This document shows positions 55,370 to 62,654 of a stretch of DNA of 64,000 bases, in pieces. The position numbers and the translations under genes are program-made. The stretch's first letter is position 1. Every line of letters begins with the position of its first letter. The notes below the pieces were generated by a model, which had not been told where the DNA came from, made no database searches, and was given only the letters and a program-made list of their open reading frames with translations. The stretch comes from Alkalicoccobacillus plakortidis (GTDB lineage: Bacteria > Bacillota > Bacilli > Bacillales > Bacillaceae_D): NCBI RefSeq assembly GCF_023703085.1, contig NZ_JAMQJY010000001.1, positions 2,108,001 through 2,172,000 of the forward strand, in the 5' to 3' direction.

Positions 55370-55408
55370 GGGAGGTAATTCTCTAGATAATTACCTCCCT
55401 CATTTTTT
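55370..55408 (+). terminator. Plus-strand terminator without an assigned gene
   Basis: GGGAGGTAATT and AATTACCTCCC form a perfect 11-bp stem around CTCTAGAT, followed by TCATTTTTT. The T-run is only on the plus strand, yet no plus-strand gene precedes it; the perfect dyad GATAAAGCGCTTTATC lies 30 bases upstream (55323-55338). A short RNA divergent from glnA is possible. Confidence 0.55.
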
Positions 55409-55841
55409 ACACTGTTTCAACAGGTTGTTCTACTGGTGGAGCTTTACGCGCAAGAGCCATGATTCCTGCTACTACATAAAGGACAGCCGGAATTATTGAG
55501 AGAAGACCAATGACGCCACCAATGATAAACAAGATTCCTGCTACTTTTGTTTTCTTCTTAACAAATATAGTGGCAATAAGTCCTAAAATTGCAGAGATAA
55601 CAAACGAAATGGTAATACCAAAAGAAAAAGAGGAAACAAGCTCTACAAGTTCTTCTGCATTTTGAACATCTGCCGCACTAAGCGTCGGATCGTTTTGCAT
55701 TTCCTCCATTATTTCTTGTTGAATCTGTTCATCACTTCCGGCGACATTAAAAATGGATGTTACCCCAATCATCAATAGAATACCAAACGCAATGAAAACA
55801 GTGCCTAAAATACCAAGTACTAATTCTGCGGTTCTCTTCAT
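55407..55841 (-). CDS. DUF4064 membrane protein
   Basis: A 144-residue membrane protein with four hydrophobic segments: VLGILGTVFIAFGILLMIGV, FGITISFVISAILGLIATIFV, VAGILFIIGGVIGLLSII and AVLYVVAGIMALAR. The first extracellular loop is acidic and polar (GSDEQIQQEIMEEMQNDP). It matches DUF4064, function unknown. The gene upstream (55855-56301) encodes a paralogue of the same layout; the two are 13 bases apart and co-transcribed. AAAGGGGAGAAAAGA precedes the ATG. Confidence 0.75.
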   Translation of the reverse strand: MKRTAELVLGILGTVFIAFGILLMIGVTSIFNVAGSDEQIQQEIMEEMQNDPTLSAADVQNAEELVELVSSFSFGITISFVISAILGLIATIFVKKKTKVAGILFIIGGVIGLLSIIPAVLYVVAGIMALARKAPPVEQPVETV

Positions 55842-55854
55842 TCTTTTCTCCCCT

Positions 55855-56301
55855 TTAATTAATTTGTTGTTCTTGTTCTACTGGTGTTCTTCTTACAAGT
55901 GCCATGATTCCTGCAATGATAAACAATATGGCTGGAATAAAAATAAAGTACCAAATTGTAATCAAACTAATAATCGCAGCTAATAGCCACATAACCCCAG
56001 ATAAAACTGGCATTTTTCTAACAAAAACGGTTGCAATAATGCCTAAAACAACGGTGAAAAATAAGACCAATGCCATAAACAATCCATTGTCTGAGATATG
56101 AGTGATAAACTCATTCACAACAGCTAAATCCTCACCGGTTAATTGCAATTCCGGATCTTGTGGGTTTTGAAACATTGATTCAATGTCTTCTTGTACGCCT
56201 GGAGAACTTAGACCTACTGTGGTTAAAGCTAGTAATAACGTACCAATCGTCATCATCACAATTCCAATGATCCCCAATACCCTTTCTGCCTTTCGCTTCA
56301 A
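55855..56301 (-). CDS. DUF4064 membrane protein (paralogue)
   Basis: A 148-residue membrane protein parallel to its neighbour downstream: KRKAERVLGIIGIVMMTIGTLLLAL, an acidic loop with NPQDPELQLTGEDLAVVNEF, then ALVLFFTVVLGIIATVFV, VLSGVMWLLAAIISLITIWYFI and FIPAILFIIAGIMALVRRTP. Same start (MKR.AE.VLGI.G) and end (IAGIMAL.R) as the other copy, so a tandem duplication. Function unknown. AGATAGGAGTTG precedes the ATG. Faces cshA with a terminator downstream of cshA in between. Confidence 0.75.
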   Translation of the reverse strand: MKRKAERVLGIIGIVMMTIGTLLLALTTVGLSSPGVQEDIESMFQNPQDPELQLTGEDLAVVNEFITHISDNGLFMALVLFFTVVLGIIATVFVRKMPVLSGVMWLLAAIISLITIWYFIFIPAILFIIAGIMALVRRTPVEQEQQIN

Positions 56302-56384
56302 AAAAACAACTCCTATCTTTATATAGATCTTTCACACCATCTTTTCTATTGTAATACATGTTTGAATTGCTAGTAAATGCTAAT

Positions 56385-56419
56385 CAAAAAAACCTGATCC
56401 GCATAATACGGATCAGGTT
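56385..56419 (-). terminator. Terminator of cshA
   Basis: AACCTGATCCG and CGGATCAGGTT form a perfect 11-bp stem around CATAATA, with seven A on the plus strand. Confidence 0.85.
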
Positions 56420-56427
56420 CTGTATTT

Positions 56428-57966
56428 TTACTTATTATAAGCGTGTTTTTTAGGCTTACGGCTTTGCCCTTGGCTACTGCTACTGCTACTGCTGCTGTTA
56501 TTACTTCCACCACGGTATTCTCCACGACGACCGCCTCCACGGTTGTCGCCTCCGCGTCCACCTTGACGACGACGATCATCTTGACGATAGCGTGAACGTC
56601 CACCGCTTCCGCTTCCGCCACCATCGCGACGAGGTTTTTTCGAACGAAGTGGCGCTTCATCTGTCAAACGAACCGGTGTTGCATCAGGTTCTTTTGTTAG
56701 AAGCTTTAATGCTGCTGACAAAGCTGTCGTTGCATCTGTATCTTTAAGAAGCTCTTCAGCTGCTCCACGATAAGATTCTGCACCATTTTCAACTTCAGTC
56801 AAAGCACGTAATTGTTCAATCGCAAGCTTTTGTTGCCCTTCAAGCGCTTGTTCTAGTGTTGGCGCATTGTGACGAACCATTTTTTTCTTAGAAACGCGTT
56901 CAATTGCTTTGATATGATCTCTTTCACGAGGTGTACCAAATGTAACAGCGATCCCAGAACGTCCTGCACGACCTGTACGACCAATACGGTGTACATAGCT
57001 TTCAGGATCTTGTGGAAGGTCAAAGTTATAAACGTGAGAGACACCACTGATGTCTAGTCCACGAGCTGCTACGTCTGTGGCTACAAGAACATCGATTAGA
57101 CCTGTTTTAAATTTACGAAGTACGCTATCACGTTTCGCTTGGTTTAAGTCACCATGAATACCTTCAGCACGGTAACCACGTTTGATTAAAGCTTCCGCAA
57201 GCTCATCAACGCGACGTTTTGTACGACCAAAAACAATCGCAAGCTCAGGAACTTGAATATCAATTAAACGAGTTAACGCATCAAACTTCTCGCGCTCATA
57301 TACCTCAATGTATTGCTGTTCAATGTTTTCCATTGTAACTTCTGAAGACTTCACAGCAATAACTTCTGGTGAATCCATAAATGTAGTAGCTAGCTTTTCA
57401 ATACGCTTAGGCATTGTTGCTGAGAAAAGAAGCGTCTGACGCTCAGAAGGTGTTTCTTTTAAAATGGTCTCAATATCTTCAATGAACCCCATGTTCAACA
57501 TTTCATCTGCTTCATCAAGAACAACAGTGTCAACTTGATCAAGAAGAATTGTTTTACGACGCATATGGTCCATCAAACGACCTGGAGTTGCAACCACAAT
57601 GTGTGGGTTTTGTTTTAAGTCACGAATTTGCTTGCGCATATCTTGACCACCGTAAACAACAACTGTACGTACACCTTTTTTACGGCCAAATTTAATTAAT
57701 GATTCTGCTACTTGATTAGCAAGTTCTCTTGTTGGTGCAATAACCAACCCTTGAACTTCACGCTTATCAATGTTGATTCTTTCTACTAAAGGAACACCAA
57801 ATGCTCCTGTTTTCCCTGTTCCGGTTTGAGCTTGACCAATGATATCCTTCCCTTGTAATGCTTTAGGAATCGTTGCTTCTTGGATTGGTGTAGCCTTATC
57901 AAACCCCATACCTGTTACTGCCTGAACCACTTGCTCGCTCAGATTAAAATCATAAAATGTTGCCAA
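56428..57966 (-). CDS. cshA: DEAD-box RNA helicase CshA
   Basis: ATP-dependent RNA helicase of 512 residues acting in RNA degradation, ribosome assembly and cold growth. Motifs in order: Q motif [27 protein letters not shown], Ia APTRELANQ, Ib [67 protein letters not shown]. The C-terminal ~80 residues are basic and rich in Arg, Gly and Ser (RGG type), with a run of serines near the end. A long leader precedes it. AAAAAGGAGATTTGTC precedes the ATG. Confidence 0.93.
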   Translation of the reverse strand: MATFYDFNLSEQVVQAVTGMGFDKATPIQEATIPKALQGKDIIGQAQTGTGKTGAFGVPLVERINIDKREVQGLVIAPTRELANQVAESLIKFGRKKGVRTVVVYGGQDMRKQIRDLKQNPHIVVATPGRLMDHMRRKTILLDQVDTVVLDEADEMLNMGFIEDIETILKETPSERQTLLFSATMPKRIEKLATTFMDSPEVIAVKSSEVTMENIEQQYIEVYEREKFDALTRLIDIQVPELAIVFGRTKRRVDELAEALIKRGYRAEGIHGDLNQAKRDSVLRKFKTGLIDVLVATDVAARGLDISGVSHVYNFDLPQDPESYVHRIGRTGRAGRSGIAVTFGTPRERDHIKAIERVSKKKMVRHNAPTLEQALEGQQKLAIEQLRALTEVENGAESYRGAAEELLKDTDATTALSAALKLLTKEPDATPVRLTDEAPLRSKKPRRDGGGSGSGGRSRYRQDDRRRQGGRGGDNRGGGRRGEYRGGSNNSSSSSSSSQGQSRKPKKHAYNK

Positions 57967-58170
57967 ATGACAAATCTCCTTTTTGGCACCCTTCAGATGG
58001 TGACACGTTAGTCAGCCTTTCATCTCCACTTAGAGACGCGTAATTTATAACGCAGAAAGACCATACCCCCTAACAACCTGGATATGGTCGTCTGCCTGAA
58101 TTTATGTGTCGCCTACATACTAAGGCGCTTGTAGTTTTTTTTTCCACTGTTAATCATATCATGGCTGCTA
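57967..58170 (-). promoter_or_regulatory. Long structured leader of cshA
   Basis: No gene in this stretch. On the minus strand it can form GACCATA/TATGGTC and CACC/GGTG hairpins before the ribosome binding site, as expected of a structured 5' untranslated region. A cold-responsive function would be guesswork. Confidence 0.35.
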
Positions 58171-58195
58171 AGTTAAATCAATGGGCGGTCATGAT

Positions 58196-58223
58196 TTGCT
58201 TGTTAGATCTACTCTCATATGGT
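58196..58223 (+). promoter_or_regulatory. Candidate promoter of the small-peptide array
   Basis: TTGCTT, 16 bases, TATGGT. Only a moderate SigA match; it is the best pair I found upstream of the first peptide gene. Confidence 0.3.
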
Positions 58224-58353
58224 GGCATTCAATTATTATGCTGACCAAAAAAATAAAAATCTATTCTTTTTTAAAAAAACTTTTAAAAATAGTGATCCCT
58301 TGTCCAATTCTTTTCGTTACCTTTATGAATCAACCAAAAAGGGGGTCAACAAC

Positions 58354-58419
58354 ATGTTCACAGATATTCTAGTTCAGTTATTTGAATCTGTAAGCAATGC
58401 AATTGGCACACTTGGTTAA
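58354..58419 (+). CDS. PSM-like amphipathic peptide, copy 1
   Basis: A 21-residue peptide: MFTDILVQLF, then ESV, ending SNAIGTLG. Hydrophobic residues at 2, 5, 6, 9, 10, 13, 16, 17, 20 form one face of a helix; Asp4 and Glu11 are the only charges. GGGGG lies eight bases before the ATG. Copy 1 differs from the others at silent positions and in its untranslated spacer, so it is the oldest or most diverged copy by DNA. No leader, no modification genes nearby. It resembles phenol-soluble modulins in size and amphipathy, not in sequence. Confidence 0.75.
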   Translation: MFTDILVQLFESVSNAIGTLG

Positions 58420-58471
58420 AAATCATGTAAAAAGTCGAAATCAATAAAAATAAACAAAGGAGGTCACGCCC

Positions 58472-58537
58472 ATGTTTACAGACATTCTTGTTCAATTATT
58501 TGAATCAGTTAGTAATGCAATTGGTACTCTTGGCTAA
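58472..58537 (+). CDS. PSM-like amphipathic peptide, copy 2
   Basis: Same 21-residue product as copy 1. AAAGGAGGTCACGCCC precedes the ATG, a near-ideal ribosome binding site at eight bases. Starts 118 bases after copy 1. Copies 2 to 4 share almost all bases, including their spacers, showing recent duplication. Confidence 0.78.
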   Translation: MFTDILVQLFESVSNAIGTLG

Positions 58538-58579
58538 GCTTCATTTTACTTAATCTAAATAATAAAGGAGGTCACGCCC

Positions 58580-58645
58580 ATGTTTACAGACATTCTTGTT
58601 CAATTATTTGAATCAGTTAGTAACGCAATTGGTACTCTTGGCTAA
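58580..58645 (+). CDS. PSM-like amphipathic peptide, copy 3
   Basis: Identical peptide to copies 1 and 2; 108 bases after copy 2, same AAAGGAGGTCACGCCC site. Only one silent base in the gene separates it from copy 2. Confidence 0.78.
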   Translation: MFTDILVQLFESVSNAIGTLG

Positions 58646-58687
58646 GCTTCATTTTACTTAATCTAAATAATAAAGGAGGTCACGCCC

Positions 58688-58753
58688 ATGTTTACAGACA
58701 TTCTTGTTCAATTATTTGAATCAGTTAGTAACGCAATTGGTACTCTTGGCTAA
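58688..58753 (+). CDS. PSM-like amphipathic peptide, copy 4
   Basis: Identical peptide; 108 bases after copy 3, same ribosome binding site and identical coding bases to copy 3. The following spacer differs (CTCTTTTTACTTAAAC). Confidence 0.78.
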   Translation: MFTDILVQLFESVSNAIGTLG

Positions 58754-58794
58754 ACTCTTTTTACTTAAACTAATTAACAAAGGAGGTCACTTCC

Positions 58795-58860
58795 ATGTTC
58801 ACAGATATTCTTGTTCAATTATTTGAATCAGTTAGTAATGTAATCGGTACTCTTGGTTAA
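58795..58860 (+). CDS. PSM-like amphipathic peptide, copy 5 (Val16 variant)
   Basis: As the other copies except Val for Ala at residue 16 (SNVIGTLG). 107 bases after copy 4; ribosome binding site AAAGGAGGTCACTTCC. The change is conservative on the hydrophobic face. Confidence 0.78.
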   Translation: MFTDILVQLFESVSNVIGTLG

Positions 58861-58902
58861 GCTTCATTTTACTTACTCTAATTAACAAAGGAGGTCACTT
58901 CC

Positions 58903-58968
58903 ATGTTTACAGATATCCTTGTTCAATTGTTTGAATCAGTTAGTAATGTGATTGGTACTTTAGGTTAA
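58903..58968 (+). CDS. PSM-like amphipathic peptide, copy 6 (Val16 variant)
   Basis: Same product as copy 5; several third-base differences from copy 5 without changing the peptide. 108 bases after copy 5, followed directly by a strong terminator, so the six genes form one transcript. Confidence 0.78.
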   Translation: MFTDILVQLFESVSNVIGTLG

Positions 58969-58972
58969 TAAA

Positions 58973-59012
58973 AAAAGGTCTGTGAGAGAGTGAAGTCTCA
59001 CAGGCCTTTTTC
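58973..59012 (+). terminator. Terminator of the small-peptide array
   Basis: GGTCTGTGAGA pairs with TCTCACAGGCC (one G-U pair) around GAGTGAAG, followed by TTTTTC; the A-run in front may also serve the convergent gene. Confidence 0.85.
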
Positions 59013-59015
59013 TTG

Positions 59016-59495
59016 TTATTCAGAAGGATATGCTGTTAGGAATTGTTCATATATTTCATTTTCTGCTGCTCCAACAATTCGTTGTTCCTCTACCCCATTT
59101 TTAAAGTGAACCAATGTAGGTGTTGATTGAATATTGTAATCATCCCAGCCCTGCTCAAATTCACGCAGATTATATTGAGGAATATCTTCTCCTAAATCTT
59201 CCGCTATTTCCACCAATCTTGGTGTCGCTTCTCGACAATGTGGACATTCTGATGCATAAAAATAAACGGTGAATGTTTCTTGATTGTCTAAACGTTCTTG
59301 AAGCTCATCAGGCAGAATCGCGTTCTGATAGTTAGGATCATCAACAATTTCCATCGTTGCAGGCATCAGTTCATCCTTACCAAATTGATTTTCACCCACT
59401 AATTCCATCTTCTGCTTATTGCTTGTCATTGTTAATAAGGCGAGTAGTGCAAATACAACGACAATAATGCCACCAAATAATATAATCTTCTTCAT
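59016..59495 (-). CDS. Membrane-anchored thioredoxin-like oxidoreductase
   Basis: A 159-residue extracytoplasmic thiol-disulfide protein: N-terminal membrane anchor (IILFGGIIVVVFALLALL) and a thioredoxin fold with active site YFYASECPHCREATP (C-P-H-C, as in DsbA) and cis-proline STPTLVHFKNG. It follows the BdbC-type gene by four bases, so the pair probably acts as thiol oxidase plus quinone-linked re-oxidant (BdbA/BdbC or BdbD/BdbC like). ATG chosen after AGGGGTTGATTAC; an upstream ATG in the preceding gene is not supported. Confidence 0.82.
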   Translation of the reverse strand: MKKIILFGGIIVVVFALLALLTMTSNKQKMELVGENQFGKDELMPATMEIVDDPNYQNAILPDELQERLDNQETFTVYFYASECPHCREATPRLVEIAEDLGEDIPQYNLREFEQGWDDYNIQSTPTLVHFKNGVEEQRIVGAAENEIYEQFLTAYPSE

Positions 59496-59499
59496 GTAA

Positions 59500-59918
59500 T
59501 CAACCCCTGGATTTCTTAAGTATAACAATACTAGTAATAAGTATAATTAAAAAGGCCGTTCCCGCAAGAAACGGAATCGTTACAAAACCAAACATATTTA
59601 TATATTCACCTGTACATGGTACCCGACCACATCCAGGACCTGAACCAACCGTGTCAGGCAACTTTTGAAGCGTATAGTGATAGATCGAGATACAGAGTCC
59701 AATTCCAGATAGGACGGCTGCATATATAGCTGAGCTCGCTTCTTTTCTTATAATACCAATTAATAGAATGATAACTAGTGGGTACATTAAAATTCGCTGA
59801 TACAGCATAGTGTACATGGTTCAAAGTGTCGAATTTCAGAAAAATATAATGAACCTAAAGTTGCTGTAAAAGCTGTGCCCCAGGCAAGCAACAATAAATT
59901 TTCAACTATTTTTTTCAT
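59500..59918 (-). pseudogene. bdbC: Disulfide formation protein BdbC (DsbB family), frameshifted
   Basis: Four-helix membrane protein that re-oxidises its thioredoxin-like partner using quinone. The N-terminal piece ([29 protein letters not shown]) breaks after the first CxxC; the rest ([21 protein letters not shown], the second cysteine pair in GPGCGRVPCTGEY, last helix) is in another frame. Reading ACAGC at 59802-59806 as ACCAGC restores [13 protein letters not shown] and 139 residues, the normal length. AAAGGACACGTT precedes the ATG. Both cysteine pairs are intact, so a sequence error is likely. First gene of a pair with the thioredoxin-like protein. Confidence 0.82.
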
Positions 59919-60098
59919 AACGTGTCCTTTCTCATATTCAGTTTTTCAAACATAAGGCTATAAAAAACTTTATCAAGATCTTATTTAGTTGTCACTATTT
60001 TTGTACTATTTTTCATTTCATTCTTAATCTCATATACATGGTTTTGACACATTCAGACAAAACTATGCCAAGAACTTACATTAGGAGGTTAGAGTAGG

Positions 60099-61641
60099 AT
60101 GAGTGACATAAGAGAAAATTCAAATGAACAGACGTATTGGCGCACAGATGTAGAAATGCCTGAATTTGCACCACTTTCAAATAGTGTCGACGTAGATGTT
60201 GCGATCATTGGTGGAGGTATTACCGGCTTAACGACCGCATATATTCTTTCTAAAGAAGGTAAAAAAGTTGCTGTACTTGAGGCAGATCGCATTTGTGAGG
60301 GCACAACTGGCCATACCACTGCTAAAATTACCGCACAGCACGGCTTCATCTATGATGAACTAGTTAGTCATCTAGGCGTGAGTGGAGCAAAACTGTATTA
60401 TCAAGCCAATCAACGAGCGATCGATTTTATTCGAGAGTTAGTTTCTACACATCAGATTAAATGTAACTTTGAGGATGAACACTCCTACCTTTATGCAACC
60501 ACTGAAGAAGGAGTACACAAGCTTGAGAAGGAGAAACAAGCTTATGAACAAGTAGGTATTGCTCATGAATGGCTTGATACACTTCCTCTCAACATTCCGA
60601 TTAAAGCTGCTCTTTGTATGAAAAACCAAGCTCAGTTTCACCCACTTAAGTTTATGGCTTTTTTGGCGAATGAAATCATTAAAAAAGGTGGAGTCATTTT
60701 TGAACAAACGGTTGCTCTTGATATCAATCATGATGCCAAACCAACTGTTCTCACCAAAAATGGATACCCCGTAACAGCCTCTTCTATTGTTGCAGCTTCT
60801 CACTTCCCATTTGTTGATAAAGGAGGGCTCTACTTTTCACGAATGAAAGCAGACCGTTCATATATTATTGCTGCCCAAACAGAAGATAACTGGCCAGGAG
60901 GTATGTATTTAAATGTTGATAGACCCAGTCGTTCTATCCGTGCTTCTACCACAAGTGACGGGAAAACGATTATTCTCTTAGGTGGAGAGCATCATAAAGC
61001 TTGGACAAGGTGAAGATACACGCATTTATTACGAGGAACTGGAAGCATATGGAACCAAATACTTTACGTCGTTTGACGTCAAAAATCGTTGGTCCGCTCA
61101 AGACTTAACAACACTAGACAATCTCCCGTACATTGGTCGCTTATCCCCTTTACACACCGATCTATTTGTCGCGACAGGATACCGGAAATGGGGTATGACA
61201 GGTGGCACAAATGCCGGGATCATTTTGGCAAATGTCATCGTTCATGGCTCAGATGAGTTTGAAAGTGTATTTCTGCCTAGCCGAGTTCATGCCGATCCAA
61301 GTATTCGTCATTTCCTAAAGGAAAACCTCAATGTCGCATCTGAACTCATTAAAGGAAAAGTAAGCCCTGACGAACAAAGCATTAACAGCCTTAAGAACGA
61401 TGAAGGAGCGGCTGTTCACTACCAAGGGAAAAAGGCTGGAGCCTATCGCGACAATGATGGACAAATTTTTATTGTTGATACAACCTGCACGCATATTGGG
61501 TGTGAAGTTGGTTGGAACAAAGGTGATCGTACATGGGATTGTCCTTGCCACGGCTCACGATTTTCTTATTCTGGTGATGTACTTGAAGGTCCTGCTAAAG
61601 AGCCACTCCCACTACTTTCACACGAAAAAACAACGACTTAA
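60099..61641 (+). pseudogene. yhfW: FAD-dependent oxidoreductase with C-terminal Rieske domain (YhfW type), frameshifted
   Basis: An N-terminal DAO-type FAD domain (VDVAIIGGGITGLTTAYILSKEGKKVAVLEADRI, G-x-G-x-x-G) and a C-terminal [2Fe-2S] Rieske domain with CTHIGCEVGW and CPCHGSRFSYSG, which hold the Cys-His cluster ligands. The frame breaks after GGEHHKA: reading GCTTGG at 60999-61004 as GCTGG joins HHKAGQGEDTRIYYEELEAYG and gives 513 residues, close to B. subtilis YhfW (about 509). Substrate unknown. AGGAGGTTAGAGTAGG precedes the ATG. Confidence 0.82.
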
Positions 61642-61645
61642 TATG

Positions 61646-61677
61646 AAAAGCTGTGGAAAAAAGTTCCGCAGCTTTCT
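61646..61677 (+). terminator. Terminator after the Rieske/FAD gene
   Basis: AAAGCTGTGGAA pairs with TTCCGCAGCTTT (one mismatch) around AAAAG, followed by CTTCATTTC; the T-run is weak. Confidence 0.55.
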
Positions 61678-61745
61678 TCATTTCATGTAGAATTAGTGGA
61701 GGTAATAGGTAAATGATACGTAATGATGAAAGGAGTTGAATACAT

Positions 61746-61940
61746 ATGAATGGACAAAAGCGAGCAGATATCAAAGCTGGTTTACGTGTAGAAATTGTAT
61801 TGAAACAGGACCAACGATCAGGAAAGCGGACGGAAGGAATCGTCAAAGACATTCTTACAAATTCCCCTTCTCATCCCCACGGTATCAAAGTCCGTCTAAC
61901 TGACGGTCAAGTTGGCCGAGTTCAAGCTATTCTGAATTAA
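61746..61940 (+). CDS. ywbE: YwbE family protein (DUF2196)
   Basis: A 64-residue soluble protein: KRADIKAGLRVEIVLKQDQRSGKRTEGIVKDILTNSPSHPHGIKVRLTDGQVGRVQAIL. This is the compact YwbE pattern (IKAG..V.IVLK.DQ..G...EG.VK.ILT....HP.GIKVRL..G.VGRV), widely conserved, function unknown. AAAGGAGTTGAATACAT precedes the ATG. Single gene. Confidence 0.9.
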   Translation: MNGQKRADIKAGLRVEIVLKQDQRSGKRTEGIVKDILTNSPSHPHGIKVRLTDGQVGRVQAILN

Positions 61941-61962
61941 TTTGAAAAAAATTCAAAATTAC

Positions 61963-61990
61963 AGAAACCAGATGCCCTTCCATCCGTATA
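61963..61990 (+). promoter_or_regulatory. SigW-type promoter of nfeD-floT
   Basis: AGAAAC (61963-61968), 16 bases, CGTATA (61985-61990). The consensus for SigW is TGAAAC-N16-CGTATA, so one mismatch. B. subtilis yuaFG (nfeD-floT) is SigW-controlled, which supports it. Confidence 0.7.
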
Positions 61991-62103
61991 TACAACTAAA
62001 GCACATTAACTAGTCGCTTATTATTGTAGGAAGGGAGTAGCTAGAAAATTTCATGAGTAGATAGCAAACTAGCGGTCAAAAGGCTTCAAAGGAGGAAATC
62101 TAC

Positions 62104-62632
62104 ATGGAGAACATAGAACAAATTTATTTATACGGATTAATCGCAGGCGGTGTATTAACACTTGTCTATATTTTAGTAAGTGATATGTTAGATGGCCTGT
62201 TTGAATTTATACCAGATGGCTTGTTTAATCCAACACTTATTCTTTCATTTGTAACCTTTTTGAGCGCTTGGAGGTTATCTACTCGAAACGCTTACATCGA
62301 TTAACAGTATCATTATTCTTATCGTCTCAGCCCTTGTCTCACTGTTACTTGTTTTACTTTTAAATATATTTGTTTTAATACCATTAACAAATGCAGAAGA
62401 GTCTAATGCGTATACGGAAGACGACTTAATTGGTCGAGCCGGCCATGTCATAGTATCCATTCCAAAAGATGGTTTTGGTGAAGTGATCTTGCATGACTCA
62501 GGAGGCACCGTATCCAAAACAGCAAAAGGATTTGACGAGGAAGAAATTCCATCGGGAAAAGATATTCTTGTGATCGATATTAAAGATGGCGTTGCCTATG
62601 TATCTGTGAAAGATGAAGACTTATCATTTTAA
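62104..62632 (+). pseudogene. yuaF: NfeD-like membrane protein (YuaF type), frameshifted
   Basis: Membrane protein with a C-terminal OB-fold domain, partner of flotillin in membrane microdomains. The first part (LYGLIAGGVLTLVYILVSDMLDGLF, then NPTLILSFVTFLSA) breaks and the rest continues in another frame: SIIILIVSALVSLLLVLLLNIFVLIPLTNAEES, then the OB fold DLIGRAGHVIVSIPKDGFGEVIL. Reading GCTTGG at 62276-62281 as GCTGG restores FLSAGGYLLETLTSINSIIIL and 175 residues, the length of YuaF within one. AAAGGAGGAAATCTAC precedes the ATG. Operon with the flotillin gene 22 bases downstream. Confidence 0.82.
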
Positions 62633-62654
62633 ATTTATTTTAGGAGGAATTTAA

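Larger units (their letters stand above)
58354..58968 (+). repeat. Tandem array of ~108-bp units carrying one peptide gene each
   Basis: Six units with start-to-start distances of 118, 108, 108, 107 and 108 bases. Coding part 66 bases, the rest spacer with ribosome binding site. Differences between units fall mostly at third codon positions and in spacers. Confidence 0.85.

Noticed and set aside
58354..58968. Peptide array as a CRISPR or as non-coding tandem repeat
   Set aside because: Every unit holds the same open frame with a ribosome binding site and mostly silent changes.
60982..61641. Stand-alone Rieske protein
   Set aside because: The N-terminal part continues the FAD domain; joined by one base it matches the YhfW layout.
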